Position numbers and translations under genes: made by a program. A DNA stretch of 64,000 nucleotides, taken from positions 14,572,912 through 14,636,911 of the forward strand of contig CM043965.1 in NCBI GenBank assembly GCA_014529385.2. Direction: 5' to 3'. This DNA is from Adiantum capillus-veneris. Lineage: Eukaryota > Streptophyta > Polypodiopsida > Polypodiales > Pteridaceae. Shown one piece after another: positions 46,961-58,582 of the stretch (position 1 is the stretch's first letter; every line of letters begins with the position of its first letter). The notes under the pieces were generated by a model. It did no database searches. It worked only from the letters and a program-made list of their open reading frames with translations, and had not been told where the DNA came from.

Positions 46961-48542
46961 TGTAACATTTAATGGCCTAATAACTTGTGTGTAGCGGAAA
47001 TGAGCATGAACATAGTGGGCATTTCATTAGAATAGATTCCTAATGAGAATTACAAGAGTGCTTGGGTGGAGAGAGCAACAAAAAGCATAACACCTAGTTA
47101 GATAGCATCGACAATACTTTCAAAAGAGAGAGAAATTAAGCTAATGACAACATTTGAGGACCGGATTTGCATGGAGCCGGTCCCCCCTCCAAAAGGCTTT
47201 GTATTATGGTTTCTCCCATAAAGAGAGACATTGTACAATACAATTCTTTGTGTTCCTTCAAGACTAGCTAGTGCAATGAAGATGAAAGCTTCATGCACTA
47301 AGCAAAACACTTAACAAACACAACTTTAATTATCCCCGTTCTCAAACCCAAGACCTCACACACCTTCGAAGATGGTGAGAGCTAGCAGGGTATGAGAGTA
47401 GATTGAGAGGAAGAAGGAGTATCTTACGAGAAAGATGTACATCTCCTCACATAATCACTCATATTAGCATAGCTTTAGCTTAGTAATTAGCTTGGTAGAG
47501 GAGATGAGCATGCATTGAAGCTTGGCTCTTGGTTGGATTTGCATCCACATGCCAAGAGTGTGTTGATGTAGGCTTCTATCTCACAAGCTTGGAGTAGGTG
47601 ATGAGCTCTGCATTAAAGCTTGGGAAGAGATAGTCTTCTTTGCTTCACACATAGACTGTGTGTGTGTGTGATAATGCCTTGCAAAAATCAGCCCCCTCTC
47701 TCTCTTGGGCGAGCCCTCTTGCTATTTGCTCTTGTTGAGCCCTCATTGGCTCTCCCCAAGTCAAGCCAATGACTATTAAGCAGCATAAGTGATAGCCTTC
47801 TGACATGTGTCCCCCTTTCCCCTTTTGTGAGAGCTTTAGGTAATTAAATAATTAAACTAAACTCTCATTGGACCCCTTTGCCTCCTGGCCAATAGGAATC
47901 AGGCAAGCCATTGGGCTCCTGAATGCTCATTGGACCCCTTCGGAGACTGCCCAATAGTCTTCTAGGAGACTTAATTCTCATTGGTTTCTTTTATTAAATG
48001 TTTTTAAATTAATTAAACTAGATTTACTCTAGCTTAATTCTCATTGGTCCACTTCAAGGGTCTTCCAATAGAAACTGGGCACACCTTGTGGGCATCTAGC
48101 CTAGGGAGCTGACATGTGTCCCTCATTCCCTTTGTGTAAAGGGAGCCTGTGTGTGTGTGTGTGGCTTTCTCTCTCATCCCCTACTCTCAAGGCTCGCCCC
48201 CTCCCATGTAGGGATATGCCAAGACTTTTTAGTCACACACAAAGCATCCAATTTCCTCTAGGTTTGACCTTTGGACACAACCTTTGAATTTTGGAACCTT
48301 AGCATTTTGGAAGTCTTAATGGGCTGAACCTTAGGGTCTTTTTAGCCCATTGTTGCACATGGCTCTTTTGCAGATGGCCACCCCTTTGGATCCCTATTTT
48401 CCCTCCTTTGGATCCCTACTGTGGCCGGTCTGCTATCTTAACCAATATTCTAGCTTTTTCTCCCCTGGCACTTCCCCACATTAAAAGATCAGTTTAATAT
48501 GAGAAAATCATTTAGGAGAATTAGATATTGATTATTATGGCA
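46961..48542 (-). repeat. 5' LTR of chromovirus B (1,582 bp)
   Basis: Minus strand TGCCATAATAATC ... AATGTTACA. Pairs with 34396-36038. Followed on the plus strand by target copy GTTAG. Confidence 0.94.
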
Positions 48543-49190
48543 GTTAGCATATTGGGTATGCTAATTAGCAAATTAGGGATGCTACCTAGCATACTTGGTA
48601 TGCTTGATATGCTAGTTAGCATACAAGGTTGGGCTAGTTAGTACACTGGGATTGTAAGTTAGCATTGTGGGTATGCTAGTTAGGAGACTGGGTTGGCTAG
48701 TTAGTACACTGGGACTACAATTTATCATTCTAGGTATGTTACTTATCATATTGGATATGCTAATTTGAAAACTAGGTATGCTACTTAGTATACTAGGAAT
48801 GCTAGTTAGCTTACTTATTTGGCTGGTTAGCATACTAGGTTGGCTAGTTAATACACTGGGTCTACAAGTTAGTATATTAGGTATGCTAGTTAGCATACCT
48901 AATATACATAAGTATGCTAACTAGCATACTTATGCTAGTTAGTATATTGGGTATTCTAGTTAGGATATTGTGTATGCTTGAAGAAAATTGGGCATGCTAG
49001 TTGGCATAAAATTATACTAACTAGGATATGATCTAGCAAATATAACAAGTTCAATCATATGCTAATTAGCATATTGTGTATGCTTGTTATCATAGAGAGT
49101 ATGATAGCTAGCATTCATGGTATGCTAAGCCGCATCCATAGTTAGCATATTAAACTTATTATATAGCATACATGGCATGCTTATACCTGT
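48543..49190. repeat. TAGC palindromic array, right of element B
   Basis: About 30 irregular units with the core TATGCTAGTTAGCATA and spacers such as TTGGGTATG or CTAGGTTGG. Palindromic hits cluster tightly around 48890-48945, where TATGCTAACTAGCATA appears in a local inverted stretch. Continues the array at 33950-34395 interrupted by element B. Confidence 0.85.
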
Positions 49191-49799
49191 TGTAATCAAA
49201 ATGAAAATTGTTGCAGGCCTCTCAAATCCATGCCATGATGTGGGCAGTGTGCATGACACCAAAAGTAAGAGAAAGGCTAAAAATGAGAATCCTTTGAGTG
49301 AGAAGGCTTGTCAGTTGGATTCAATGAATGAAGGAGTGGATGTGGGCTCCCATCAAGTGCAACATGATTTTGGTGTTGTAAGCATGAAAAACAACAGAGG
49401 AAGGCAATGATGTGAGTAACAAGACGATAGAGGATGATGAGTTTTCACCCATGTCTACTGCAACTGAAATAGTAAAACTTCTCAACAGACGATGAATAGT
49501 GCCTCAATGGAAACAGTGAAGAATGACATTATAGAGGACACACAAGAAGTTGGTGATAAGAGCCCTTCAAGGTTTTTTTGCAAAAAGATAAGCTAAAGAG
49601 AAGAGTTGGCCCTGAAGAGAAACTTGAAGAAATTGCAAGCAACATTTGTGGCCCCCCAAAGAAGATGGATGACAAAGTGGATAGCACCAAAGATGAAAAG
49701 AAAGCCACCCATTGAAGAGCTTGCAAAAATTTGTGTTAAACCTTTCCTATTCTACCCAAATTTGGTATCGTAAGCAAGCAAGTGTTGTGTAGTTGTTAT
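49191..49799 (+). other. Unassigned sequence, possible decayed gene split by copia-2
   Basis: An open stretch 49177-49410 is Lys/Ser/Asn-rich. Coding-like pieces continue in other frames to 49780, and beyond copia-2 (after 55330) a hydrophobic frame reads LLGVPIPIVPFTILAMPFW. No family recognised. Bases 49795-49799 (GTTAT) are the left target copy of copia-2. Confidence 0.3.
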
Positions 49800-50606
49800 T
49801 GTTAGGAAATAAGACGTAGCTAAATAGATAATTGAGTAGATTACTTAATGGAGAGAGACGGATTTATATACACGAGATTATAGAGTAGAGAGAGAGAGTA
49901 CACACGATATACATGGTTCACCCAATGTGGGCTACGTCCACGGGAAAGCAGCCACTCAATGGCTTTAGTACTTCAAAACAAGAAGTAGTTTACAAAGGGA
50001 TTATACCCTTAATGGAGCTCCCGCCTTGCTTCACTCTCACCACCTCACACTCACCTTGTTGCATCAACTTCACACTATGAAATGTGTGTAGAAATGGCCT
50101 CCTTTTATAGGCCAAAAAGGCTGCCCTCTCTTATGAGAGACAGCCATGTGTAGCCGCCCTTGTGCGAATAAGTCCAAATCGGACCCTCCAATCCACCCAT
50201 GTGTGGCCGCCCTTGAGAAGACAAGTCCGCTTTTGAATTCGGCAACCGGCCACCGGCCATTGACTTTCGACCACCGGCCATCGGCCATTGACTACCGGCC
50301 ACCGGCCATTGACTTCCGACCACCGGCCATCGGCCATTGACTACCGGCCACCGGCCAACCCACCGGTTGTTTTCTGACCACTTTCCGGCCGCCGTCCGGC
50401 CATAATATTCCGGCGAAAAGAAAAGTCTCGGGGGCCTCCGCCCCCGAGGCCTTTAAAGTTGCCCCTGATTCTTGTCCATGAAAATTTTGGTTTCTGGTGA
50501 GTGATTTTCCTTCACGCACGATGGCTTCTCCTCATAATGGGGGCCTTACAAATGTGCGCTTTTACCACAGAAAATTACAAGGGTAAATCAGGCTCCATAC
50601 TTAACA
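49800..50606 (-). repeat. 3' LTR of copia-2 (807 bp)
   Basis: Pairs with 54588-55325. It is longer because of a tandem minisatellite at 50259-50356. Minus-strand start TGTTAAGTATGG, end TTCCTAACA. Confidence 0.95.
50259..50356. repeat. 49-bp minisatellite, two units, in the copia-2 3' LTR
   Basis: Two 49-bp units starting ATTGACTTTCG and ATTGACTTCCG, rich in CCACCGGCC. The 5' LTR holds less than one unit at the same place (about 55050). Minus-strand open frames here give repeated Asn-Gly-Arg-Trp-Pro-Val peptides, which are artefacts. Confidence 0.93.
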
Positions 50607-50619
50607 ATCTCCCACTTGG
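50607..50619 (-). other. Polypurine tract of copia-2
   Basis: On the minus strand CCAAGTGGGAGAT, directly before the 3' LTR. Confidence 0.8.
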
Positions 50620-50666
50620 AGACTGATCTCCAAACCAAACCTGTGACTGCTTTCCATTTTGGCTTC

Positions 50667-53600
50667 TTATCCTTGAATGCCGATTGAAGATGAGCAAAAG
50701 CTCAACTTCTCCTTGTTGACCACCTTTGTAAACATGTCTGCAGGATTTTCACTTGTATGCACCTTTCCTAGCTTTAGTTGTCCCTCTTCCAAAAGAGTGC
50801 GTATGAAGTGATATCTCACCTCAATGTGCTTTGTCCTTGAATGAAAGGCTGAGTTCTTTGCAAGATGGATAGCGCTTTGGCTATCACTGTACAAGACACA
50901 ATTGTCTTGTTTGAATCCAAGCTCTTCTAAGAATCTGTGAAGCCACAGAATTTCTTTGCTTGCCTCCGTCATTGCTACATACTCTGCTTCCGTGGTAGAA
51001 AGTGAAACCACTTTCTGCAGCTTTGAAGCCCAGGTTACTGCTGCGCCTCCAACCGTGAACACATAGCCAGTAGTGCTCCTTCGAGTATCTTTGTCACCTG
51101 CCATATCTGCATCAGCATACCCTTCTAGAAAAATATCAGTTCCTCCAAAATACAAAGCATTTGTTGTTGTCCCTTTTAGATACCTAAGTATCCACTTCAC
51201 AGCTTGCCAATGCTCTTTACCTGGGTTGTCCATGAACCTACTCACAACTCCCACTGCATGTGCAATGTCTGGCCTTGTCCAGACCATAGCATACATTAGA
51301 GAACCTACCGCTGCAGCATATGGAACTTTAGACATATAGGCTATCTCCTCTTGTGTCTTTGGACACATATCCTTCGTTAGTTTAAAATGACCAGCCAAAG
51401 GTGTAGAAACTGGTTTTGCATTTTGCATTGCAAACCTTTCTAGTACCTTCTTGATGTAATCTTCTTGAGATAGCTTTATTGTCTTCTTCGTCCTGTCCCT
51501 TGATATTTTCATACCAAGTATCCTCTTTGCAGCACCTAAATCTTTCATTGAAAAAGATTTGGATAGCTCCTCTTTTAGGTCTTTGATGTCCTGCATGTTA
51601 GCACTTGCAATCAACATGTCATCAACATACAACATTAGGATGATGAATTTCCCATCTCCCAAATTCTCCGTGTAGACACAGTGATCCGAGTTGCATCTTG
51701 TGAATCCATGATCCAACATCCATCGATCAAACTTCAAGTACCATTGTCTTGATGCTTGCTTTAAACCATACAAGCTCTTCTTTAATCTGCAAACCATTTT
51801 CTCCTTACCTTTTACTTCATACCCCTTTGGTTGAAGCATGTAGATTTCCTCCTCTAAGTCACCGTGAGGGAATGCCGTATTTACATCCATTTGCTCGAGA
51901 TTTAGATCATGAGCAGCCACAAGGCTTAAGACAAGCCTAATTGAGTTCATTTTTACAATAGGAGAAAATATTTCATTGAAGTCAATACCTTTCTTTTGAG
52001 AAAAACCTTTTACCACAAGCCTAGACTTGTACCTTTTCTTCTCACCTTCTTCTTCCTTTAGCTTGTACACCCATTTGTTTTGAAGTGCCCGCTTACCTTT
52101 AGGCAACTCAACCAACTCCCATGTTTGGTTGCCATGTAGTGAGTCCATCTCCACTTGCATGCTCTTCGTCCATTCTTCTTTGGATTCATGTTGCATAGCT
52201 TCTTCATATGATTCTGGCTCTCCAGAATCTGAGATCAAGAGATGGTTGAAGGAAGGAACAAACCTTTCTGGAGGTCTACTTGCTCTTGTAGATCTTCGGG
52301 GAATAGGTTGAGGCTCCTCATTTGGTTGACGTTGTTGCACATTGTCACCGTTTGCAGTCCTTGAGTCTTCACCGTTCTCAAGCTCCATGTACTCATCACT
52401 TGTTTCTTTTGTTTGTTTTGTTTCCAAGTGATCTTTGTACATATTTTGCTCGTTAAAAATTACATCCCTACTCCTTAAGATTTTACCATCTTCAGGATTC
52501 CATAGGCGATACCCAAAGTCTCCTTCTCCATAGCCAATGAAGAAACACTTTTTGGACTTTGCATCTAACTTTGATCTTAGGCTTCTATCTATGTGCATGA
52601 AAGCCTCACACCCAAACACTTTGAGAAATGCATAATTCACCGGTTTACCTGTCCATGCCTCTTCTGGAACTCCCCCATCCAATGCCGTTGAGGGTGACCG
52701 ATTGATTAAGTACACAGACGTACTTACAGCTTCCGCCCAAAGCTCAAGCGGTAGGCCTGCATGTAGCCGCATGCTTCGTGCTCATTCCATGATTGTCCTG
52801 TTCATCCTTTCCAAAATCCCATTTTGTTGAGGTGTCCTTGGGGTTGTCCTTTGCCTCCGAATGCCATTGCTAGCACAAAAGCTTTCAAAAGCTTGGCTGC
52901 AATATTCGCCTCCATTGTCGGATCGAGGCATTTAACCTTGGTACCTGTTTCATTCTCCACAAAGGCTTTCCACCTTTGAAATATGGAAAATACATCGGAT
53001 TTATTCTTCATGACATAAACCCATGTTTTTCTAGTCGCATCGTCTATGAATGTTACATAGTACAATGAGTCACCAAGTGATGGTGTACTTGCAGGACCCC
53101 AAACATCAGAATGAACCAACTCAAGTTTTTTATTTTTTCTTTCATTTCCTGATTTTTGAAATTTTACCCTCTTTTGTTTACCATAAACACAATCTTCACA
53201 GAACTCTAAGTCCACTTCTTTCAAACCTGGTAGAAGCTTCTTTGTTTGAAGGATTTGCATTCCTTTGGCACTCATATGCCCAAGTCGGTAGTGCCACACT
53301 ACACTGTCAACTTCTGTAGTTGCTGCACAAGCTGAAGGTTGCGTGCTAACAGTACACAAGTAAAGTGTACCGATTTTTTCACCCTTGGCAACCACCAAAG
53401 ATCCCATTGAGATCTTCCACCGTTTGTTTCCGAATGCAATGTTGTGACCTTCATCGTCCAATTGTCCTGTAGAGATCAAATTTTTGCGAAGAGAAGGAAC
53501 ATGCCTAACATCTTTAAGGTTCCATTCATTTCCGACAATCTCACAAGCTTCATCATCTCCCAAGTATACATACCCAAAATTACCTTTGGTGTAGTCTTGG

Positions 53601-54514
53601 AAATGTTGCTTGTGTGGTGTCGCATGGAATGAAGCCCCGGAATCTACTATCCAGGAATTAGACACATTGTCTAATGAGAGAATTAGAGCATCTTGCTCTA
53701 CTTTACCTGCCACATTGGCCTCCGATGTTGGCTTGTTGTCTTGAGACTCTGTCTCCTTCTTCTTCTTGGACAAGCAATCCTTCTTGACGTGGCCCTTCTT
53801 GCCGCAGTTCCAACATTCAAGAACTGACTTTGTGCGTGACTTGCTCCGCCTTGAGCGATCACGACCCTTTTGATTTTTGAACCTCTCCTTAAGCCTTCCT
53901 CTTGTTTCCACTGATAGTGCAGCACTTGATGATTCTCCTGTGCTTCTCCTTCGCATTTCCTCGCTTAGGAGAACACCCACAACATCATCAAACTTAAGAG
54001 TATTTGTGCCAGAGATAGAATTACTTACAGCCATCACAAGGCTGTCCCAACTATCCGGTAGAGATGATAGTATAAGGAGAGCTCGCACTTCATCATCGAA
54101 ATTGATTTTCACTGATCGAAGTTGACTTATGTTTGTGTTAAAGTCATTTAGGTGTTCTGCAACTGAACCATTCTCTGCCATCTTTAGATTGAACAAGCGC
54201 TTCATAAGAAATACCTTATTGGATGCCGATGGTTTCTCGTAGAAGTCGTCAAGTGACTTGATCAAGCCCTCCGTGGTCTTCATCTCCGAAACATTGAAGG
54301 CCACCGTTGACACCAAGCTTAACTGGATTGTTCCCAGTGCCTTTCGATCAAGGACAATCCATGCTTCATCTGCCATTGTTGCGGGCTTCTTCGCAAGACC
54401 GCTTAGTGGCAAATAGAGGTCCTTCTGGTAGAGATAGTCTTCAATCTGCATCTTCCAATGTTGGTAGTTTTTGCCGTTGAACTTATCAATCTTGAGCTTC
54501 CCTTCCTCCGCCAT
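50667..54514 (-). pseudogene. Gag-Pol polyprotein of copia-2, two disabling lesions
   Basis: ATG at 54514 (MAEEGKLKIDKF). First frame to 52802: Gag (UBN2-like), CCHC knuckle CWNCGKKGHVKKDC near 53800, protease WIVDSGASFHATP near 53640, GAG-pre-integrase (WHYRLGHMSAKGM) and the integrase start (HSDVWGPASTPSLGDSLYYV). A one-base frameshift near 52925, beside the second catalytic Asp of integrase, moves the reading frame; then TGA at 52782-52784 interrupts. From 52772 to 50667 the frame is open: integrase end, RT (NKWVYKLKEEEGEKKRYKSR; YVDDM at 51615-51629), RNase H (ADADMAGDKDTRRSTTGYVF; STTEAEYVAM; YSDSQSAIHLAKNSAFH). Catalytic residues of RT and RNase H are intact. With only two changes it was probably active not long ago, and it could still be moved by related elements. 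Confidence 0.93.
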
Positions 54515-54573
54515 AACTCCCACTCAATTCAAGGAATCCTTTCCTTGAGATAATTTAGCTACGAGCAAACCTT

Positions 54574-54585
54574 GCTCTGATACCA
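54574..54585 (-). other. Primer binding site of copia-2, tRNA-iMet type
   Basis: Plus-strand GCTCTGATACCA, two bases before the LTR at 54588. Confidence 0.95.
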
Positions 54586-54587
54586 GT

Positions 54588-55325
54588 TGTTAGGAAATAA
54601 GACGTAGCTAAATAGATAATTGAGTAGATTACTTAATGGAGAGAGACAGATTTATATACACGAGATTATAGAGTAGAGAGAGAGAGAGAGAGAGTACACA
54701 CGATATACGTGGTTCACCCAATGTGGGCTACGTCCACGGGAAAGCAGCCACTCAATGGCTTTAGTACTTCAAAACAAGAAGTAGTTTACAAAGGGATTAT
54801 ACCCTTAATGGAGCTCCCGCCTTGCTTCACTCTCACCACCTCACACTCACCTTGTTGCATCAACTTCACACTATGAAATGTGTGTAGAAATGGCCTCCTT
54901 TTATAGGCCAAAAGGGCTGCCCTCTCTTATGAGAGACAGCTATGTGTAGCCGCCCTTGTGCGAATAAGTCCAAATCGGACCCTCCAATCCGCCCATGTGT
55001 GGCCGCCCTTGAGAAGACAAGTCCGCTTTTGAATTCGGCCACCGGCCATTGACTTCCGACCACCGGCCACCGGCCAACCCACCGGTTTTTTTCCGACCAC
55101 TTTCCGGCCGCCGTCCGGCCATAATATTCCGGCGAAAAGAAAAGTCACGGGGGCCTCCGCCCCCGAGGCGTTTAAAGTTGCCCCTGATTCTTCTCCGTGA
55201 AAATTTTGGTTTCCGGTGAGTGATTTTCCTTCACGCACGATGGCTTCTCCTCATAATGGGGGCCTTACAAATGTGCGCTTTTACCACAGAAAATTACAAG
55301 GGTAAATCAGGCTCCATACTTAACA
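54588..55325 (-). repeat. 5' LTR of copia-2 (738 bp)
   Basis: Pairs with 49800-50606. Contains an (AG)n run near 54675 and a TATA box. Plus-strand end ...CATACTTAACA followed by GTTAT. Confidence 0.95.
54897..54905 (-). promoter_or_regulatory. Putative TATA box of copia-2
   Basis: Minus strand TATAAAAGG. A good TATA word about 310 bp before the LTR end, conserved in both LTRs; transcription would begin about 30 bp further along the minus strand. Confidence 0.65.
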
Positions 55326-55330
55326 GTTAT

Positions 55331-55884
55331 GACTTTACTTGGTGTTCCCATACCTATTGTGCCCTTCACTATTTTGGCTATGCCATTTTGGAAACCTCTT
55401 TTGCATAGGGCCTCATGTGGTAGCATGTAATTTATTTATTTTCCAATGAAAAGGTATTTTTGCATAAATATAATGTTGAGCAATAGTCGAGTATATTTTG
55501 CTACTCCTTTATAACTTCTTCACTTGGTATCACTATTTTACATGTAGATGAAGAGAAACAATCATTACTTGCCTTGCTTGATATAAATGCATCCATATGT
55601 ATGCAAAAAGTATGTAAATGGCAAGTCACCAAAGCGAGATAGTTAAGAAGATAAAAAATGGAGATTGTAGGTTGGCTTTGCAATAAGCAACCACATGTGT
55701 AGCACAATTTAAAGTGGCCTCATTAGGCTTTAGTTATTCATGTGTCAAAGATATTTTTAACAACTATGCATGCACCATCACGCTCTCCCTTTCCATGTCC
55801 TAATCCAAAGAAGAACCAACCCATCTCCATTCCTATCAGTCCATCATACCTTGCAACAAAATAGAAAGGCCTAACAACCTTAAA
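55331..55884. other. Unassigned non-coding DNA
   Basis: Continues the sequence interrupted by copia-2. A hydrophobic reading frame in the first 80 bp may belong with 49191-49799. The rest is AT-rich without recognisable genes. Confidence 0.35.
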
Positions 55885-56172
55885 CTATGAGGTAGCACCA
55901 TTTGACCAGACCCAATGTTGTTTTGGAGTGGCACCTTCTCTTTGTAACCAATCACAATGCAACATAAAACAATGTTGGGCAAACAATGTGCCATTCACCT
56001 TGTCATCTGCTGATATGAAGAAGTGGATTTTCTTCACTACTTCCCCTTTCCTGTGGTAGTAAGTTATGTGCACAAAAATGGTTACTTGACTTGAGTCCCA
56101 ATGCATAAATTGAATCTCAATTTTCTTCTTGAATGAATAATTTTTTGCAAAATCTACAACCGAAACAACCAT
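55885..56172 (-). pseudogene. Transposase-like domain fragment
   Basis: 95 codons reading VDFAKNYSFKKKIEIQFMHW, SSQVTIFVHITYYHRKGEV, FFISADDKVNGTLFAQHCFM and HWVWSNGATS. From memory this pattern (D-F-x-x-N-Y ... H-W-x-x-x-Q-V-T ... S-D-D ... W-S-D-G) matches a widespread uncharacterised domain thought to be a DDE transposase relative. Here the expected acidic residue in the last motif is Asn, and the frame ends there. It is a relic, next to the TAGC array. Identification is tentative. Confidence 0.5.
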
Positions 56173-56219
56173 AGCGTCGAGAAATCTAAGAATACAATCA
56201 TTGAACTATTGTGCTTGCC

Positions 56220-57190
56220 ACTGATTGAGCGATATAGCTAACTAGGACATACATTATGCTTCCATGTATGTCTTGTATACTAATTAGCATTACTAGTACA
56301 ATAACTAGCACACTCAATAAACTAATAGCATATGCATGCTAAGTAGCACTTATAGTATGATTTCTATCACTTACAATATGCTTCCATGTATGGCTTGCAT
56401 ATAATATGCTAGCTATCAATTACAGTATGCTAACTAGAACATATAGTATGCTTCCCTATATGTCTTGTATACTAATTAGCATTACTAGTATAATAACTAG
56501 CACACTCAATAAACTAATTAACACATTCAAGATTTTAACTAGCATATGCATTATGCTAACTAGCACATATCGTATGTTAAGTATCAAATACAATATGGTG
56601 ATTAGCACATATAGTATGTTAAGTATCAAATATAGGATGATAATTAACACATTCAGGATTTTAACTAGCACATATTGTATGTTAAGTATCAAATACAGTA
56701 TCACTCGATGAGCTAATTAACATATTGTATACTAATTAGCATTACTAGTATAATAACTAGCACACTCACTAAGTTAATTAACATATTCAAGATTTTAACT
56801 AGCATACGTAGTATGCTAACTAGCACATATATTATGTTAATTAACAAATATAGTATGTTAATCATCGCATGCATTATGCTAACTAGCACTTCCAATATGC
56901 TAACTATCACTTGCAGTATGCTTCCATGTTTGGCTTGTATCCTGATTAGCATTACTAATACGATAACTTGCACACTCATTAAGCTAATTAACATATTTAA
57001 GAACTTAACTCGAACACATAGTATGCTAATTAGCACATACAATATGCCAACTAACACTTACAATATGCTTGTATGTATGGCTTGTATAATAATTAGCATT
57101 ACTAGTATGATAACTAACACACACAATAAACTAATTAACATATTCAAGATCTTAAGTAGCATATACAGTATGTTAACTACCATTATGCAT
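56220..57190. repeat. TAGC array with higher-order repeats
   Basis: Units of TGCTAACTAGCACATA-like sequence in the orientation opposite to the 34-kb array. A longer block, CTTGTATACTAATTAGCATTACTAG followed by ATAACTAGCACACTC and AAACTAATTAACA, recurs about five times, starting near 56270, 56463, 56727, 56935 and 57078. Block spacing is irregular (roughly 140-265 bp). Open frames in it (Met-Leu-Thr-Ser-Ile repeats) are artefacts. Confidence 0.85.
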
Positions 57191-58582
57191 TAGATCATGT
57201 GCTAACTACCATTTAATTATCGTTTTCAGTATGCAAATTAGCACAATGTTAAATAACAACCGGTATGTTAATTGTTAATTTTCAAATGCTTATTAGTGTA
57301 CTTAAATATTGGTCTTTTGGTTAGATCAATTATGTGAGGTTCATCAAGGAGGTGTATAGGATGTTTTATGTAACTTTTTCTCCCCATTTTCTTTTGATAG
57401 ACATCCTTTTTGTTAGGAGATACATGTGTCCCCCTACTTTTGACGTATGCATGTTCTCCTTCACATTCAACATCATGGACAATGTTGTATTCTTCAAATA
57501 CAACTCCTCATTACAACTTGGTTGCTTCACAAGAACCAAGGTGTTGCAAACATTGCACATGATTGCAAGTTGAATAGTAGACTCCTCTACTACAAACTTT
57601 TGACAAATTGCTCGCACATCGAGATAATGAGTGACTAGATTCCAAATTTCTTGCTTGACCTAATAACTATATTTTCTAGACAGATAGGTAGGGCTTCCTT
57701 CAAGAACGAGTCGAGCAATAGATGATTAACCTTCACCTCATTCAGCACACCCTCCTCAAAAAACTGGATAGATAGTCTACATTCACTACAATCTACATCC
57801 ATTGCAACAATAACCAAACCAGACTTCTTCAAAGTATTTCTACAAATATGGCTTGGGTCACCAGTGTCACTTATGATAAACAAGCTTTTGTTTGAAAAGT
57901 CCACCACCACATCCATAAGTGTCGTCCTTGCTTCTACTTTGTTTCAATGACTTCCTCCCTAGTCCCCTCCCAAGTCTAGAGCTCTGTACTTGGTCCTCTT
58001 GATCCAACGATCCAACATGATGCAAACAAGCTCCTCCCAAGTCAAATCAGTGGTTCGCCCAAAGACTCGATGGACTTTTCACAAAGATGTGCATACCATG
58101 TCGGATTGAGTCACCGATGGGAGGAACCCCCTGTGGGCCCTCTGGTGTGTCGAAAAAAAAAAGTCTCCCTCATGGCCTGGGAGATATTGTGCTCAGAGCC
58201 TAGCAAATTTGGCTCACTTCCTTTTTGGCAGACATGACTTTCACTTGGGGAGCAGTAGCATGATGAGCCCACACTTGGATATGATATAACCCAACAGCTT
58301 AGGGATCAAGCTCCTAGAAGGTCGACCTGATTTCTTGACAAAGACTTCCAATAGGAGTTCTTCATCATGAGTTTTTGGTGCTCAAAGGAGTCAAGCATGG
58401 AGTTGATAACAATGTCACCTGCTCTGGAACTCTCTGCAGTGCTCTTTGGCATGGTCACGCAGACCCAAAGTCGAGAGAGAATCCTTCGATGACCAAGATC
58501 AAGGCTGCAAGCAAAGCTCCCATCAGTCAATCTCCAACCTCCTCCGACCAGAGAGGTACATAGGGATGAAACCATGGGGTTG
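57191..58582. other. Unassigned region
   Basis: Contains several short open frames, the best being 57635-57916 on the minus strand (VVVDFSNKSLFIISDTGDPS, then a Cys-containing stretch) and its neighbour 57366-57617. They may belong to the same decayed transposon as 55885-56172. No confident gene. Confidence 0.3.

Larger units (their letters stand above)
34396..48542 (-). mobile_element. Ty3/gypsy chromovirus B, with nested copia-1
   Basis: Minus-strand element with LTRs at 46961-48542 (5') and 34396-36038 (3'), a perfect target duplication GTTAG (34391-34395 and 48543-48547), a tRNA-iMet primer site at 46948-46959 and a PPT at 36039-36050. Internal order on the minus strand: gag, protease, RT, RNase H, integrase, chromodomain-like tail. 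It is the same broad family as A but better preserved: four visible nonsense or frameshift lesions in the genes. The copia element at 38177-43360 splits pol between RT and RNase H. Without it B is about 9.0 kb. LTR pairs are very similar apart from a microsatellite, so B is younger than A. Confidence 0.94.
49800..55325 (-). mobile_element. Copia-2: Tork/Tnt1-type Ty1/copia element with two lesions
   Basis: Minus-strand element, 5,526 bp. LTRs at 54588-55325 (5', 738 bp) and 49800-50606 (3', 807 bp). Perfect target duplication GTTAT (49795-49799 and 55326-55330). tRNA-iMet primer site at 54574-54585. One Gag-Pol gene broken only by a frameshift near 52925 and a TGA at 52782-52784. The Gag start (GKLKIDKFNGKNYQHWKMQI) and domain style resemble Tnt1-like elements of the Tork lineage. 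LTRs differ at several single positions and by a minisatellite, so it is older than copia-1. Confidence 0.95.

Noticed and set aside
48543-49190. CRISPR-like array of short palindromic repeats
   Set aside because: Units are irregular, imperfect and lack uniform spacers. The DNA is plant nuclear with LTR retrotransposons, and there are no cas genes. It is an AT-rich satellite-like repeat.
50070-50340. Repeat protein with Asn-Gly-Arg-Trp-Pro-Val units (minus strand)
   Set aside because: Three overlapping frames all stay open because of the 49-bp GC-rich minisatellite in the LTR. The 5' LTR lacks the extra units.
56406-57193. Repeat proteins of Met-Leu-Thr-Ser-Ile type on both strands
   Set aside because: Produced by the TAGC array; frames are open on both strands and have no other support.
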